Notes: generated from the letters alone by a model not told the origin. Positions 35,396 to 45,993 are shown, counted from the first letter of the stretch. The stretch: DNA of 64,000 nt from Oleiagrimonas sp963817755 (GCA_963817755.1 CAWFPB010000002.1:124001-188000); one strand, 5' to 3'. Translations and numbers: made by a program.

Positions 35396-36262
35396 TCAGC
35401 CGTGAGCGGCGCCGGTATCGTCCATGTGCGAGCGCACAAGCTTCGCGACGGACCCGGCATGCTGCATGTGCAGATGATGGTTGCCGTCCATGAACTGGAT
35501 GCGGATGTCGGCCATGTGGGACGCGCGTTCGCGCAGCATGTCCTCGGGAAGGTAGGGCGTGGACGGACGTGCCAGCAGCAGCGCTGTCGGCGCGGTGATG
35601 CCGGCGAGCAGGGCACGGATCTGCGATTCGGCCAGGCGCACCGGCGTGGGCCAGGTCAGGCGTGGATCGGTGGACCAGCGCCATGATTCGCCGTCGCGGT
35701 CCAGGCCGCGCTCGACGATGGGCTGCGCCTGTTCCGTGGTCAGTCCGCCGGCGGCCATACGCGCAGCCACGGCTTCGTCGATGGACGCGAAGGCACGCAG
35801 CCGACGCGGCCGACGCCGCGCGCGTCGACCGCAGGCGTCGCGAAAGCGTTCCAGGGTGCGTTGCGGATCGTCGGCCAGCGGCCCCAGGCCTTCGATCAGG
35901 AACAGCCGGCGCACGCGGTCCGGCGCGGCGGCCGCCAGCAGGCTGGCAATGCCGGCACCGAGCGAATGGCCGATCAGGTCGAACTGTGGCAGCTGCAGCG
36001 CATCGGCCGCGGCCAGCACGGCGGCGACGTAGTCGGCCAGGCCGTAGTGCACGAACGGCCCGGGCGGCAGGTGCGCCGAACGGCCGTGCCCGGGCAGGTC
36101 CAGGGCGATCAGGCGATGCCGCTCCAGATGCGGTGCCAGCGGCGCGAAGCTGGCGGCGTTGTCCAGCCAGCCGTGCAGGGCCAGGAGCGGCGGTGCCGTG
36201 TCCGGGCCGTGGATGCAGGCCTTCAGCGCAAGGCCGGCCGCGTCGAGTGAAACCTCGTTCAT
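35396..36262 (-). CDS. Alpha/beta hydrolase
   Basis: The 288-residue hydrolase has the HG oxyanion motif (LLALHGWLDNAASF), LIALDLPGHGRSAHLP and the nucleophile elbow GHSLGAG near residue 100; the C-terminal His is in FMDGNHHLHMQ. This is a typical serine hydrolase; substrate unknown. The cap region includes an Arg-rich stretch (CGRRARRRPRRLRA). Its ATG overlaps the hemH stop by four bases, so it is coupled to ferrochelatase, which is a common arrangement in this group. Confidence 0.8.
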   Translation of the reverse strand: MNEVSLDAAGLALKACIHGPDTAPPLLALHGWLDNAASFAPLAPHLERHRLIALDLPGHGRSAHLPPGPFVHYGLADYVAAVLAAADALQLPQFDLIGHSLGAGIASLLAAAAPDRVRRLFLIEGLGPLADDPQRTLERFRDACGRRARRRPRRLRAFASIDEAVAARMAAGGLTTEQAQPIVERGLDRDGESWRWSTDPRLTWPTPVRLAESQIRALLAGITAPTALLLARPSTPYLPEDMLRERASHMADIRIQFMDGNHHLHMQHAGSVAKLVRSHMDDTGAAHG

Positions 36263-37377
36263 GCGTTGCGCAGGGCGTCGGCGCGTTCCCGGGCGGCGGC
36301 CAGCTCGCGGGACACGCGGGCGGCATCGTAGTCGGGCGAAACCTCGGGCCAGCCCTGCAGGTGGTGGAGCACCACGTCGGTCAGGGCGGCCACGTGCACC
36401 GGGCGGTCGTTCAGCGCGGGGATGTAGCGCAACTCCCGGCCGCCGGCGGCGAGAAAGAAGTCGCGGTTCTGCATGGCCACTTCCTCCAGCGTCTCCAGGC
36501 AGTCCACGGCGAAACCGGGGCACAGCACGTCCAGCGTGCGCACGCCGGCGGCGCCGAGCTCGCGCACGGTGGCGTCGGTATACGGGTGCAGCCAGCGTTC
36601 GCGGCCCACGCGCGACTGGAAACTGACCACCAGCTCGTCCTCGTCCAGCTGCAGGCGTTCGCGCAGCAGCCGCGCGCCGGCCTGGCACTGGCAGTAGTAA
36701 GGATCGCCGGCATCGCGGTAGCGTTCCGGGATGCCGTGGAAGGACAGCAGCAGCCGGTCGCCGCGGCCGTGCTTTTCCCAGTGGGCGCGCACGCTGGCGG
36801 CCAGCGCGTCGAGATAGCCGGGGGCGGCGTGGTAGTCGTTGACGATGCGCAGTTCGGGCGGCCAGCGCAGGCCCTTGAGCGCGTCGGCCACGGCGTCGAT
36901 CACCGAACCGGTCGAGGTGGCCGAATATTGCGGGTACAGCGGCAGTACCAGAAGGCGCCGCACGCCTTCGCGCTGCAGCTGGGCGATCACCGAGGCCACG
37001 TCGGGGCGGCCGTAGCGCATGGCCAGGGCCACCCGTACCGGACCGCGGCAACGACGCGTCAGTTCGGACTGCATGCCCGCGGCCAGCGCTTCGCTGAGCA
37101 CCCGCAGCGGCGAGCCCTGGTCGGTCCAGATCTTGGCGTAGGCCTCGGCCGAGCGTCGCGGCCGGATGCGCAGGATCACCCCGTGCAGGATCAGCTGCCA
37201 CAGCCAACGGGGGTATTCGATCACCCGAGGGTCGGACAGGAACTGGGCCAGGTACGGGCGGACCGCGCCGGCGGTGGGCGCCTCGGGGGTACCGAGATTT
37301 ACCAGCAGTACACCTGTCGCCGGTACGCTGTCGTGGTGGTAGCCGGCCAGGCCGGTATAGTTCGGTGTTGAATGCAT
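36259..37377 (-). CDS. hemH: Ferrochelatase
   Basis: The 372-residue enzyme inserts Fe2+ into protoporphyrin IX, the last step of heme synthesis. Conserved blocks are VLLVNLGTPEAPT, YGRPDVASVIAQLQREGVRRLLVLPLYPQYSATSTGSV, the metal-binding His in SFHGIPERY, SFQSRVGRERWLHPYTD and CPGFAVDCLETLEE. The ATG at 37377 was chosen over an upstream one because the conserved region begins soon after. The downstream hydrolase gene is translationally coupled. Confidence 0.95.
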   Translation of the reverse strand: MHSTPNYTGLAGYHHDSVPATGVLLVNLGTPEAPTAGAVRPYLAQFLSDPRVIEYPRWLWQLILHGVILRIRPRRSAEAYAKIWTDQGSPLRVLSEALAAGMQSELTRRCRGPVRVALAMRYGRPDVASVIAQLQREGVRRLLVLPLYPQYSATSTGSVIDAVADALKGLRWPPELRIVNDYHAAPGYLDALAASVRAHWEKHGRGDRLLLSFHGIPERYRDAGDPYYCQCQAGARLLRERLQLDEDELVVSFQSRVGRERWLHPYTDATVRELGAAGVRTLDVLCPGFAVDCLETLEEVAMQNRDFFLAAGGRELRYIPALNDRPVHVAALTDVVLHHLQGWPEVSPDYDAARVSRELAAARERADALRNA

Positions 37378-37487
37378 CGGATCGGCATCCTGGCGACAAC
37401 CGATGCAGTCTGCCACAAGCGTTCCCGCGGATGTCCCGCAGCGGCCAGCGCCGCGCGGCCGCCAAGCATGGAATTTGGAGGATTTCG

Positions 37488-38183
37488 ATGGTCAAGCAGG
37501 CGATACAGGGTTGGGTGCTGGTAGCGGTGTGCAGCCTGTTGCCGTTGGGCAGGGCCCATGCCGACACGCGCAGCAACGCGCTCCAGCGCGCCGCCAAGGC
37601 GGTCACGGTGCTGGCGCAGATCCAGCAGGCTCCCGATCATGCGATTCCGCACGACCTGTTGCGCAACGCCAAGGCCATCGTGGTGGTGCCCAACGTGATC
37701 AAGGCCGGGCTGATCTTCGGTGGCCGACACGGCCGCGGCCTGGTGTCGATCCGCAGTGCGGACGGGACCTGGTCCAATCCGGTCTTCGTCAGCCTGACCG
37801 GCGGCAGCGTCGGTTTCCAGGCCGGGGTCTCGTCCACCGACGTGGTGCTGGTGTTTCGCACCGAGAAGGGCGTCGATTCGCTGGTGGACGGCAAGTTCAC
37901 CCTGGGCGTGGACGCCGCGGCAGCGGCCGGGCCGGTGGGGCGCAATGCGCATGCCTCGACCGATGCCCAGTTCAAGGCCGAGGTGTATTCGTATTCGCGT
38001 TCGCGCGGCCTGTTCGCCGGCGTGGCCCTGGATGGGTCGGTGCTGCGCATCGACTATGACGCCGATGCGGCCGTATACGGTCGCGGCATCACGCCGCGGC
38101 GAATTTTCGAGGGCGGAGTCAGCAATGTACCCGGACCAGTGGTAGATTTCCGCGACCGCCTGGAGGAGTACACTGCCCAGTAG
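37488..38183 (+). CDS. SYLF domain lipid-binding exported protein
   Basis: The 231-residue protein has a signal peptide (GWVLVAVCSLLPLGRAHA). The SYLF/YSC84 domain follows: DLLRNAKAIVVVPNVIKAGLIFGGRHGRGLVSIR, GSVGFQAGVSSTDVVLVF, YSYSRSRGLFAGVALDGSVL. In eukaryotes the domain binds phosphoinositides; bacterial members are periplasmic or surface proteins of unclear role. The ATG has a strong GGAGGA ribosome site. It is divergent from hemH and upstream of tatABC. Confidence 0.85.
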   Translation: MVKQAIQGWVLVAVCSLLPLGRAHADTRSNALQRAAKAVTVLAQIQQAPDHAIPHDLLRNAKAIVVVPNVIKAGLIFGGRHGRGLVSIRSADGTWSNPVFVSLTGGSVGFQAGVSSTDVVLVFRTEKGVDSLVDGKFTLGVDAAAAAGPVGRNAHASTDAQFKAEVYSYSRSRGLFAGVALDGSVLRIDYDADAAVYGRGITPRRIFEGGVSNVPGPVVDFRDRLEEYTAQ

Positions 38184-38262
38184 GCGGGCGTATCCCGCGT
38201 GACCGGCGCATCGTCCCCGGGCGGTGCGCAGGGCCCAACGTATACCTTGATGAGGAAATTCC

Positions 38263-38520
38263 GTGAGCGTAGGTCCCCTCCAACTCCTGCTGATCGTCGT
38301 GATCATCCTGCTTCTGTTCGGCAGCAAGAAAATCGGCAACCTCGGTTCCGATCTCGGCAAGGCCATTCGTGATTTCAAGAAAGGCATGAGCGGCGACGAC
38401 GACAAGGAAGATACCGACAAATCCAGGTCGTCCGAGAAGCTCAAGGCGGACGAGCCCGAGCCGTCCCCGGATGCCAAGCGCGAGAGCGAGAAATCCTCGC
38501 AGGACTCGTCCGGTCACTGA
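38263..38520 (+). CDS. tatA: TatA, twin-arginine translocase subunit
   Basis: The 85-residue protein starts at GTG. It has one membrane helix (LQLLLIVVIILLLFGSKKIG) with the conserved FG at the end, then the amphipathic helix (LGSDLGKAIRDFKKGMSG) and an acidic/Lys tail. TatA forms the size-variable channel for export of folded proteins. It is followed 18 bases later by tatB and then tatC. Confidence 0.93.
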   Translation: MSVGPLQLLLIVVIILLLFGSKKIGNLGSDLGKAIRDFKKGMSGDDDKEDTDKSRSSEKLKADEPEPSPDAKRESEKSSQDSSGH

Positions 38521-38538
38521 CCGGAGCGAACGGCCCCC

Positions 38539-39066
38539 ATGTTCGATATCGGTTTCGGCGAACTGCTGCTGATTGCAGTGGTGGCCCTGGTGGTGCTCGG
38601 TCCCGAGAAACTGCCCAAGGCCGCGCGCACCCTGGGTACGCTGTTGCGCCGCATGCGCGACGGCTGGGACAGCGTGCGCGCCGAGGTCGAGCGGGAGATC
38701 GAGGCCGAGGAAATGAAGCGCAAGCTCAAGGAAGCCCAGGACTACATGCGCCAGGCGGGCCAGGACGTGCGCCAGGCGGGCCAGGACGTCGGCGACCGGG
38801 TGCGCGAGAGCGTCGACAGCGTGCGCCGTGCCGGCGAGCAGGCAGCGGATGATCGATCATCCGGCGAGACTTCCGGCGAGTCTGCCGGCAAGGATCCGGA
38901 CGAGGACATCTTCGACCGCGACCTGTTCGAGGAACACGCGACACCGGAAGAGCCTGTCGGTCACCGTCCGGACTCCCCGGACGATGTGAAATCGGGCCAG
39001 GATTCCTCCGGCACCGCAAAGGGAAAGGCCGGGAACGCCGCGGGGAGCCAAGCCGATGAGCACTGA
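38539..39066 (+). CDS. tatB: TatB, twin-arginine translocase subunit
   Basis: The 175-residue protein has the TatB N-terminus (MFDIGFGELLLIAVVALVVLGPEKLPKAARTLG) and a long charged helix. It carries a small tandem repeat, RQAGQDV (positions around 74-86). The C-terminal half is acidic and low-complexity. TatB joins TatC in signal-peptide recognition. It overlaps tatC by 11 bases. Confidence 0.93.
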   Translation: MFDIGFGELLLIAVVALVVLGPEKLPKAARTLGTLLRRMRDGWDSVRAEVEREIEAEEMKRKLKEAQDYMRQAGQDVRQAGQDVGDRVRESVDSVRRAGEQAADDRSSGETSGESAGKDPDEDIFDRDLFEEHATPEEPVGHRPDSPDDVKSGQDSSGTAKGKAGNAAGSQADEH

Positions 39067-39838
39067 AGCGGAAACCACGCCAGAGGAGCAGGGCCTGATC
39101 TCGCACCTGATCGAGCTGCGCTCGCGCCTGCTGCGCAGCATCGTCGCCGTGCTGGTGGCTTTCGTCGCGCTGTTCCCGTTCCGCGAATGGCTTTACAGCG
39201 AACTGGCCGAGCCGCTGGTGCGGCATCTCCCGCAAGGCGGCCACCTGATCGCCACCGAGGTCTCCAGCCCTTTCTTCACGCCCATCAAGATGACTGCGGT
39301 GATGGCGCTGATGGCGGCCATGCCGGTGGTGATCTATCAGCTGTGGGCCTTCGTCAGCCCGGGCCTGTACCGCCACGAGAAGCGCCTGGCGCGCCCCTTG
39401 CTGGTGTCGGCCGTGTTGCTGTTCTACATCGGCTGCGCGTTCGCCTATTTCCTGGTGATGCCGGCGGCCTTCCGCTTCCTGACGGCGGTCACGCCGGCGG
39501 GGGTGGAGATGATGACCGACATCAACCACTACCTGAGCTTCGTGCTGACGCTGTTCTTTGCCTTCGGCGTGTGCTTCGAGGTGCCGGTGGCGGTGGTGAT
39601 CCTGGCTGCGATTGGCATCCTTCCAGTGGAAAAGCTGCGCTCCTCGCGTCCGTACGTGGTGGTGGTGTGCTTCGCGCTGGCGGCCGTGCTGACGCCGCCC
39701 GACATCATGTCCCAGCTGATGCTGGGCATTCCGATGTACCTGCTCTACGAGGGCGGCATCCTGGCCGCCGCGATACTGCTGCGCAAGCGCGAAGGCGAGG
39801 AAGACGAGCAAGACGCCGACGCATCGGACGAGTCCTGA
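39056..39838 (+). CDS. tatC: TatC, twin-arginine translocase subunit
   Basis: The 260-residue six-helix protein is the receptor for twin-arginine signal peptides. Conserved sections are LISHLIELRSRLLRSI, FFTPIKMTAVMALMAAMPVVIYQLWAFVSPGLYRHEKR and the F-x-F-G-x-x-F-E-x-P stretch (FFAFGVCFEVPVAV). The acidic C-terminus is EDEQDADASDES. The gene starts inside tatB and ends 15 bases before the convergent EnvC-like gene. Confidence 0.95.
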   Translation: MSTEAETTPEEQGLISHLIELRSRLLRSIVAVLVAFVALFPFREWLYSELAEPLVRHLPQGGHLIATEVSSPFFTPIKMTAVMALMAAMPVVIYQLWAFVSPGLYRHEKRLARPLLVSAVLLFYIGCAFAYFLVMPAAFRFLTAVTPAGVEMMTDINHYLSFVLTLFFAFGVCFEVPVAVVILAAIGILPVEKLRSSRPYVVVVCFALAAVLTPPDIMSQLMLGIPMYLLYEGGILAAAILLRKREGEEDEQDADASDES

Positions 39839-39853
39839 CCGATTCGTTTTCGG

Positions 39854-41014
39854 TCAGCGCCGCCGTGACAGCCAGGGGCGCGGATGGACCGGCCTTCCAT
39901 GGTGCCGCAGACCGAAGAACACGCCCTCGTGGCCCCCGGCCTCGATGCCGGCGGTGCCCAGCGGATCGCCGGCGTTGACCCAGTCGCCGACCTCGCGCCG
40001 AAGCGATTCGTTGTCGCCGTACAGGCTCATCCAGCCGTTTCCGTGGTCGACGATGATCAGCATGCCGTAGCCGCGCAGCCAGTTGGCGAAGGCGACGCGG
40101 CCGTGGGCCACGGCGTGCACTGTGCTGCCGCGCCGGGCGTCGATGGTCACGCCGTTGCCGCTGCTGCGCATCCGGCCGTGTACCGGCCAGGGCAGGTGAC
40201 CCTTGCGGCGCGCGAACGGGGTGTCGTCGGGCAGCTTGCCGGGGATGTCGGCGAATACGTTGCCCAGGCGTTCGACCAGCCGGTCGAGATTGCGGCGGTT
40301 GCGCTCGAGCTGCTTGAGCTGCCGGCCCTGCGCGTCCAGCGTGTCCTTCACCTTTGCCAGCAGGGCGCGCTGGTGGCTGCGCGCGAGGTCCAGTTCCTTC
40401 AGGCGCGACTTTCGCTGTGAGCGTTCGCTCTCCAGCGCGTTCTTCTGTGCGGCGATCTGCTCTTGCAGCGTCTGCAGGCGGGTCAGGTCCTGCATCAGGT
40501 CGCGAATGCGGTGGATGCGGTCGCGCTGGAAATAGCGCGAGTAGGCCAGCGCGCGGCCGATGCGCGCGACGTCGTCGTCGCCCAGAAGCAAGCGCAGGTC
40601 GGTGCCGCGGCCCAGCGCGTAGGCTGCGCGCAGCAGTTCGGCCAGGGCCTGGCGCTGGCGGTCCAGCCGCGCGCGGATCGGTTTGCGCCTGGCGTCCAGC
40701 TGCGCCAGCTGGTCACGCTTGGCGGCGATGGCGCGATCGCTCTCGCGCACTGCGCGCGCGGCAGCATCCAGGGCCCTGGCCTGCTTCGCCAGCGCGGCAC
40801 TGAGCGCGTCGCGGCGGGTGGAGGCGTCGCGCTGCTTGCGGGTCAGTTCGGCGATCTGCTTCTTGACCGCCTCGAGCCGGGCCTGGGCCGCGGCTTGCTT
40901 GGGGTTCTTTGCGCTGCCGCGTGCCGCGCATGGGCCGGCCGCTGCCGCGAGGGCAAGCAGCAGGAACAGGGTCGGCAGGAGGCCGGAACGCGGGGGACGG
41001 GAGGCAGCGGACAT
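39854..41014 (-). CDS. EnvC-like murein hydrolase activator (degenerate M23/LytM)
   Basis: The 386-residue protein has a signal peptide (GLLPTLFLLLALAAAAGPCAA), a long coiled-coil region (about residues 35-245, rich in Lys/Arg/Gln/Leu) and a C-terminal LytM domain (WPVHGRMRSSGNGVTIDARRGSTVHAVAHGRVAFANWLRGYGMLIIVDHG). Zinc-ligand positions are not intact: the first His is replaced (GNGVTID) and the HxH is altered. It is thus likely a non-catalytic amidase activator like EnvC, acting in cell separation. Amidases of the AmiA/AmiC type are Tat substrates, and tatABC is adjacent. Confidence 0.82.
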   Translation of the reverse strand: MSAASRPPRSGLLPTLFLLLALAAAAGPCAARGSAKNPKQAAAQARLEAVKKQIAELTRKQRDASTRRDALSAALAKQARALDAAARAVRESDRAIAAKRDQLAQLDARRKPIRARLDRQRQALAELLRAAYALGRGTDLRLLLGDDDVARIGRALAYSRYFQRDRIHRIRDLMQDLTRLQTLQEQIAAQKNALESERSQRKSRLKELDLARSHQRALLAKVKDTLDAQGRQLKQLERNRRNLDRLVERLGNVFADIPGKLPDDTPFARRKGHLPWPVHGRMRSSGNGVTIDARRGSTVHAVAHGRVAFANWLRGYGMLIIVDHGNGWMSLYGDNESLRREVGDWVNAGDPLGTAGIEAGGHEGVFFGLRHHGRPVHPRPWLSRRR

Positions 41015-41120
41015 GCGTGCCCGATTATGCCCTGTCGGCGTGTGCGGGGCGATGCGTCGCAACTGGTCAGTGCGGGGTCGTTGATCGACAATGGGAAGCC
41101 CGAAAGCATGGAGCCGTTGC

Positions 41121-41888
41121 ATGTGCCTGATTGCCTTCGCCTGGAACGCCCACCCGCGCTGGCGCCTGGTGCTGGCCGCCAACCGCGACGAGTTCCACGC
41201 ACGGCCAACCGCACCGCTGGCGGCGTGGGACGAGGTGCCGGGCATGGTTGCGGGCCGCGACCTCGAGGCCGGCGGCACCTGGCTGGGTGCGTGCGCGGAC
41301 GGACGGGTCGGCGTGGTGACCAACGTGCGTGATCCGCGCCTGGGTCACGAAGGTTGCTCGCGCGGGCTGCTGGTGCGTGACTATCTGCAAAGCGGCCGGG
41401 GCTGTCGTGACTGGGGGCGGTCCCTGGAAGAGGAAGCGGCGGACTACCGCCCCTTCAACCTGTTGTGTTTCGATGCGACGCAGGCGTGCTACCTGGGCAA
41501 CCGGCCGCGGCCGCAGATGCGCGAGATCACGCCGGGCGTGCACGGCCTTTCCAATGCCGACTACGACACCCCCTGGCCCAAGACCCGGGCACTGATGCGC
41601 GCGCTGCAGGACTGGATCGAGCACGACGCGTCAGCGCTCGATCCGCTGTGGTCCGCGCTGGCCGATCCCGGCACGTGGCCGGACGAGACGCTGCCCGACA
41701 CCGGCATCGGCATCGAGCTGGAGCGCCACCTGTCCGCCGCCTTCATCCGCGGGCACGACTACGGCACGCGCGCCAGTACCCTGGTGACGGTGGACCACGA
41801 CGGCGGCGTGCGCGTGATCGAGCGCCGCTTCGGGCCGGACGGTGCCTTCGAGGGCGAGACCGGGATGGCGCCGGGGTCGTCCACCTGA
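41121..41888 (+). CDS. NRDE family protein (TANGO2-like)
   Basis: The 255-residue protein begins MCLIAFAWNAHPRWRLVLAANRDEFHARPTAPLAAW, the NRDE signature with Cys2 as possible N-terminal nucleophile. GGTWLGACADGRVGVVTNVRDP and GVHGLSNADYDTPWPKT follow. Human TANGO2 belongs to this family and has been linked to heme trafficking; the bacterial role is not settled. The first ATG is used. It is convergent with the sigma-54 regulator gene (stop codons adjacent). Confidence 0.88.
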   Translation: MCLIAFAWNAHPRWRLVLAANRDEFHARPTAPLAAWDEVPGMVAGRDLEAGGTWLGACADGRVGVVTNVRDPRLGHEGCSRGLLVRDYLQSGRGCRDWGRSLEEEAADYRPFNLLCFDATQACYLGNRPRPQMREITPGVHGLSNADYDTPWPKTRALMRALQDWIEHDASALDPLWSALADPGTWPDETLPDTGIGIELERHLSAAFIRGHDYGTRASTLVTVDHDGGVRVIERRFGPDGAFEGETGMAPGSST

Positions 41889-43766
41889 TCAGTCGCGCCG
41901 GGGATGGCCGCCGAGCTTGCGGTACAGGGTGCTGCGGCTGATACCCAGGCGCCGCGCGGCCGCCGACACATTGCCGCCGCAGGCGTCCAGCGCCTCGCGC
42001 ATGGCCTCCAGCTGCAGGCGCTGGATGGGCGGCAGGTCGGCCTCGGTCGAGGATTCAGTGGACCCGGTCCGGGTCGTGCGCAGGTGGTCCGGAAGGTCGT
42101 CCGGTCCGATGGTCTCGCCCGGTGCGCCCAGGGCCAGCAGCGTGCGCAGTACGCCGATCAGCTGGCGCATGTTGCCCGGCCAGGGCTGCCCGGCCAGCTG
42201 TGCGCGCGCGGACGGATGCAGGCGCATGCGCGCCGCGTCCGCTCCCAGGCGTTGCCACAGGATGTCGATGAGCGTGCCGGGGTCGTCCAGCGCGCGCAGC
42301 GGCGACAGGGGCAGCGTGGCCTGCGCGATGCGGTAGTACAGGTCGGCACGGAACCGACCGCTGGCGACATCGGCCTGGATGTCGCGGTGGCTGGCGGCAA
42401 GGACCGCGAAATCCACCGGCGTGGCGCGACCGCCACCCAGGGGCGTGACCTCGCGTTCCTGCAGCACGCGCAGCAGGCGCGTCTGCAGCGCTGCGGGCAT
42501 GTCGCCGATCTCGTCCAGGAACAGCACCCCGCCGTCAGCGGCGCGCAGCAGACCCGTGGCCCCTTCGCGCCGGGCACCGGTGAAGGCGCCGGGGCGGTAG
42601 CCGAACAATTCCGACTCGATCAGGTTCTCCGGCAGCGCGGCACAGTTGACCGCCACGAAGGGTGCGTCGGAGCGCCGGCTGCGGCGGTGCAGCTCGCGCG
42701 CGACGACTTCCTTGCCGGTGCCGGTCTCGCCCTGCACCAGCACCGGGATGTCGGCGTCGAGCAGGCGCGCGTGGCGATCCAGGCTGGAATTCATGGTCGC
42801 GTCGAAGACCGGTTCGATGCGGGACGGCGGAGACGCGTGATCGGGTCGGCGCGCGGGCTGGCGCGACAGGCGCGCCTGGACCACCTCACGCCGGGCCTGG
42901 AAGGCGGTGTCGCCGGGACCGCGCAACGCGTGCACGCCGTGGATGTCCGGGCGTGCACTGGCGAACAGGTCGCTGTAGCGGCGCTGGCCGATCTCGCTCC
43001 AGTCCAGCCCGAGCATGTGCAGGGCATAGCGGTTGGCGGCCACCAGCTGGTGGTCCTCGAACACCAGAACCCCCTCGCGATGCGAACCGAGCAGGGCTGC
43101 GTCCGGATGCAGGCGCAGGACCTCGCGACCGACCAGCTCGCGCTCGAGCATGCGACGCTCGATCTGGTCCACCGCGAAGCGGACCATGCCCAGGGCGTGC
43201 ACGTGGTGCACGCGGGCCTCGCCGGACAGGTCCAGCAGGCCGACGGTGCGACCGCGTCCGTCGAGGATCGGCGAGGCCGAGCAACTGAGCACGCGGTGCG
43301 CGCCGAAGTAGTGTTCGGCGCCGCGCACCTCGACCGGTCGTTTTTCGTGCAGCGCGGTGCCGATGGCATTGGTGCCGGTGTGGGCTTCGCTCCAGGTCAC
43401 GCCCGGGCGCAGCGCCACGCGCGCGGCCTTGTCCAGGAAGTCGGGGCTGCCCATGGCGTCCAGGATCAGGCCGTCCGGCGCGGTCAGGATGACCACGCTG
43501 TCGGTGGCCCGTGCGTCGGTGTACAGGGCCTCCATTTCCGGACGGCACAGCCGGCACAGATCCTCGTAGCGTTCCTTGAGGGCCCGGATGGCGGCCTTCT
43601 CGAGCGGGCTGGCGTCCATCCGTGCATCGGCGGCCAGGCCCAGGTCGCGGCAACGGTTCCAGGACTGCGCAATGGTGTCCGAGACCAGGCCGCGCGGCGG
43701 CAGGCCGGCCTCGAAGAAGCGGCGCCGGGCCGAACGCACGGCGTCGGTGGATGGGGTGCGTCGCAT
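41889..43766 (-). CDS. acoR: Sigma-54-dependent activator, AcoR-like (GAF-AAA-Fis)
   Basis: The 625-residue regulator has an N-terminal GAF-type sensor (LTAPDGLILDAMGS, GVTWSEAHTGTNAIGTALHEKRPVEVRGAEHYF, SCSASPILDGRGRTVGLLDLSG). The AAA+ domain has GETGTGKE, GAFTGA and GGVLFLDEIGD, and the Fis HTH is GGNVSAAARRLGISRSTLYRKLG. The GAFTGA loop shows that it can activate sigma-54 polymerase. It is divergent from an aldehyde dehydrogenase gene with a matching promoter and a palindromic upstream site, so that is its likely target. Confidence 0.9.
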   Translation of the reverse strand: MRRTPSTDAVRSARRRFFEAGLPPRGLVSDTIAQSWNRCRDLGLAADARMDASPLEKAAIRALKERYEDLCRLCRPEMEALYTDARATDSVVILTAPDGLILDAMGSPDFLDKAARVALRPGVTWSEAHTGTNAIGTALHEKRPVEVRGAEHYFGAHRVLSCSASPILDGRGRTVGLLDLSGEARVHHVHALGMVRFAVDQIERRMLERELVGREVLRLHPDAALLGSHREGVLVFEDHQLVAANRYALHMLGLDWSEIGQRRYSDLFASARPDIHGVHALRGPGDTAFQARREVVQARLSRQPARRPDHASPPSRIEPVFDATMNSSLDRHARLLDADIPVLVQGETGTGKEVVARELHRRSRRSDAPFVAVNCAALPENLIESELFGYRPGAFTGARREGATGLLRAADGGVLFLDEIGDMPAALQTRLLRVLQEREVTPLGGGRATPVDFAVLAASHRDIQADVASGRFRADLYYRIAQATLPLSPLRALDDPGTLIDILWQRLGADAARMRLHPSARAQLAGQPWPGNMRQLIGVLRTLLALGAPGETIGPDDLPDHLRTTRTGSTESSTEADLPPIQRLQLEAMREALDACGGNVSAAARRLGISRSTLYRKLGGHPRRD

Positions 43767-43778
43767 GGCGGGCTCCCG

Positions 43779-43799
43779 ACTGTCGCAGTTTGCGACAGT
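43779..43799. promoter_or_regulatory. Perfect palindromic upstream activator site
   Basis: ACTGTCGCA and TGCGACAGT are exact inverse arms separated by GTT. The site lies 13 bases before the regulator ATG and about 185 bases upstream of the -12 element of the aldehyde dehydrogenase promoter, the usual distance for an enhancer of a sigma-54 activator. It may also allow autorepression. Confidence 0.65.
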
Positions 43800-43959
43800 G
43801 TCTCAGCAGGTTGTCCCCCTACACACCATAAAAACGCCGCCCGGCGCAAGCATTTGCCGCCTCCGATTGCGCTGGCCAAATGGCGGATGGATCGCAGCCA
43901 TCTGAAATACAGCGCTTTTTTCGGGACGACGCGACCGGCTCGGTCGCCGGCGGGATGGC

Positions 43960-43974
43960 TGGCACGGCTCATGC
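43960..43974 (+). promoter_or_regulatory. Sigma-54 promoter of the aldehyde dehydrogenase gene
   Basis: TGGCACGGCTCATGC matches the -24/-12 consensus TGGCAC-N5-TTGC with one mismatch (A for T). The expected start of transcription is near 43986, giving a leader of about 40 bases before the ATG at 44025. Confidence 0.75.
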
Positions 43975-44024
43975 GTGATCCACGGGACACCCAGACCAGA
44001 ACCATCCACCGGGAGGAGACACCC

Positions 44025-45545
<1,521 letters not shown>

Positions 45546-45558
45546 TCCATCCACGCAC

Positions 45559-45584
45559 GGGGCCGGTCGCGCGCGGCCGGCCCC
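45559..45584 (+). terminator. Hairpin between aldehyde dehydrogenase and DUF779 genes
   Basis: GGGGCCGG and CCGGCCCC form an 8-bp stem with a 10-base loop just after the dehydrogenase stop and before the DUF779 ribosome site (GGAGG). There is no T-run, so it probably lowers or processes, not stops, the downstream transcript. Confidence 0.45.
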
Positions 45585-45600
45585 ATCCACCGGAGGTGCC

Positions 45601-45993
45601 ATGTCCGGATCCCATCCCGAACAGGTGCGTGCGACCGAGGCGGCCGTCGCGCTGATCGAGCGCCTGCGCAGCGAGCACGGCCCGGTGCTGTTCCACCAGT
45701 CCGGCGGCTGCTGCGACGGGTCCTCGCCGATGTGCTACCCGCAGGGCGAATTCATGGTCGGCGACCGCGACGTCCTGCTGGGCGAGGTCGCCGGGGCGCC
45801 GTTCTACATGAGCCCGTCGCAGTTCGAATACTGGAAGCACACCCAGCTGACCCTGGACGTGGTGCCCGGCCAGGGCGGCATGTTCTCGCTGGAGAACGGC
45901 AGCGGGCAGCGCTTCCATATCCGCTCGCGCATCTTCAGCGACAGCGAGGTCGAGGCGCTGCGGGCCGCGGGCCGTTTCCCGACGGGCAGCTGA
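45601..45993 (+). CDS. DUF779 family protein
   Basis: The 130-residue protein matches DUF779: GPVLFHQSGGCCDGSSPMCYP (three Cys in a likely metal-binding cluster), VGDRDVLLGEVAGAPFYMS, QFEYWKHTQLTLDVVPGQGGMFSLE. DUF779 genes are commonly found after acetaldehyde dehydrogenase genes, as here, so an accessory role is inferred; the biochemical function is unknown. The ATG follows a GGAGG ribosome site. Confidence 0.88.
   Translation: MSGSHPEQVRATEAAVALIERLRSEHGPVLFHQSGGCCDGSSPMCYPQGEFMVGDRDVLLGEVAGAPFYMSPSQFEYWKHTQLTLDVVPGQGGMFSLENGSGQRFHIRSRIFSDSEVEALRAAGRFPTGS

Noticed and set aside
43835..43860. Second sigma-54-like match (GGCGCAAGCATTTGC) upstream of the dehydrogenase
   Set aside because: Spacing between GG and GC is one base too long; the element at 43960 fits far better.
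41904..44024. Long upstream extension of the aldehyde dehydrogenase frame
   Set aside because: It covers the sigma-54 regulator gene in antisense; the real start at 44025 has a strong ribosome site and a promoter just before it.
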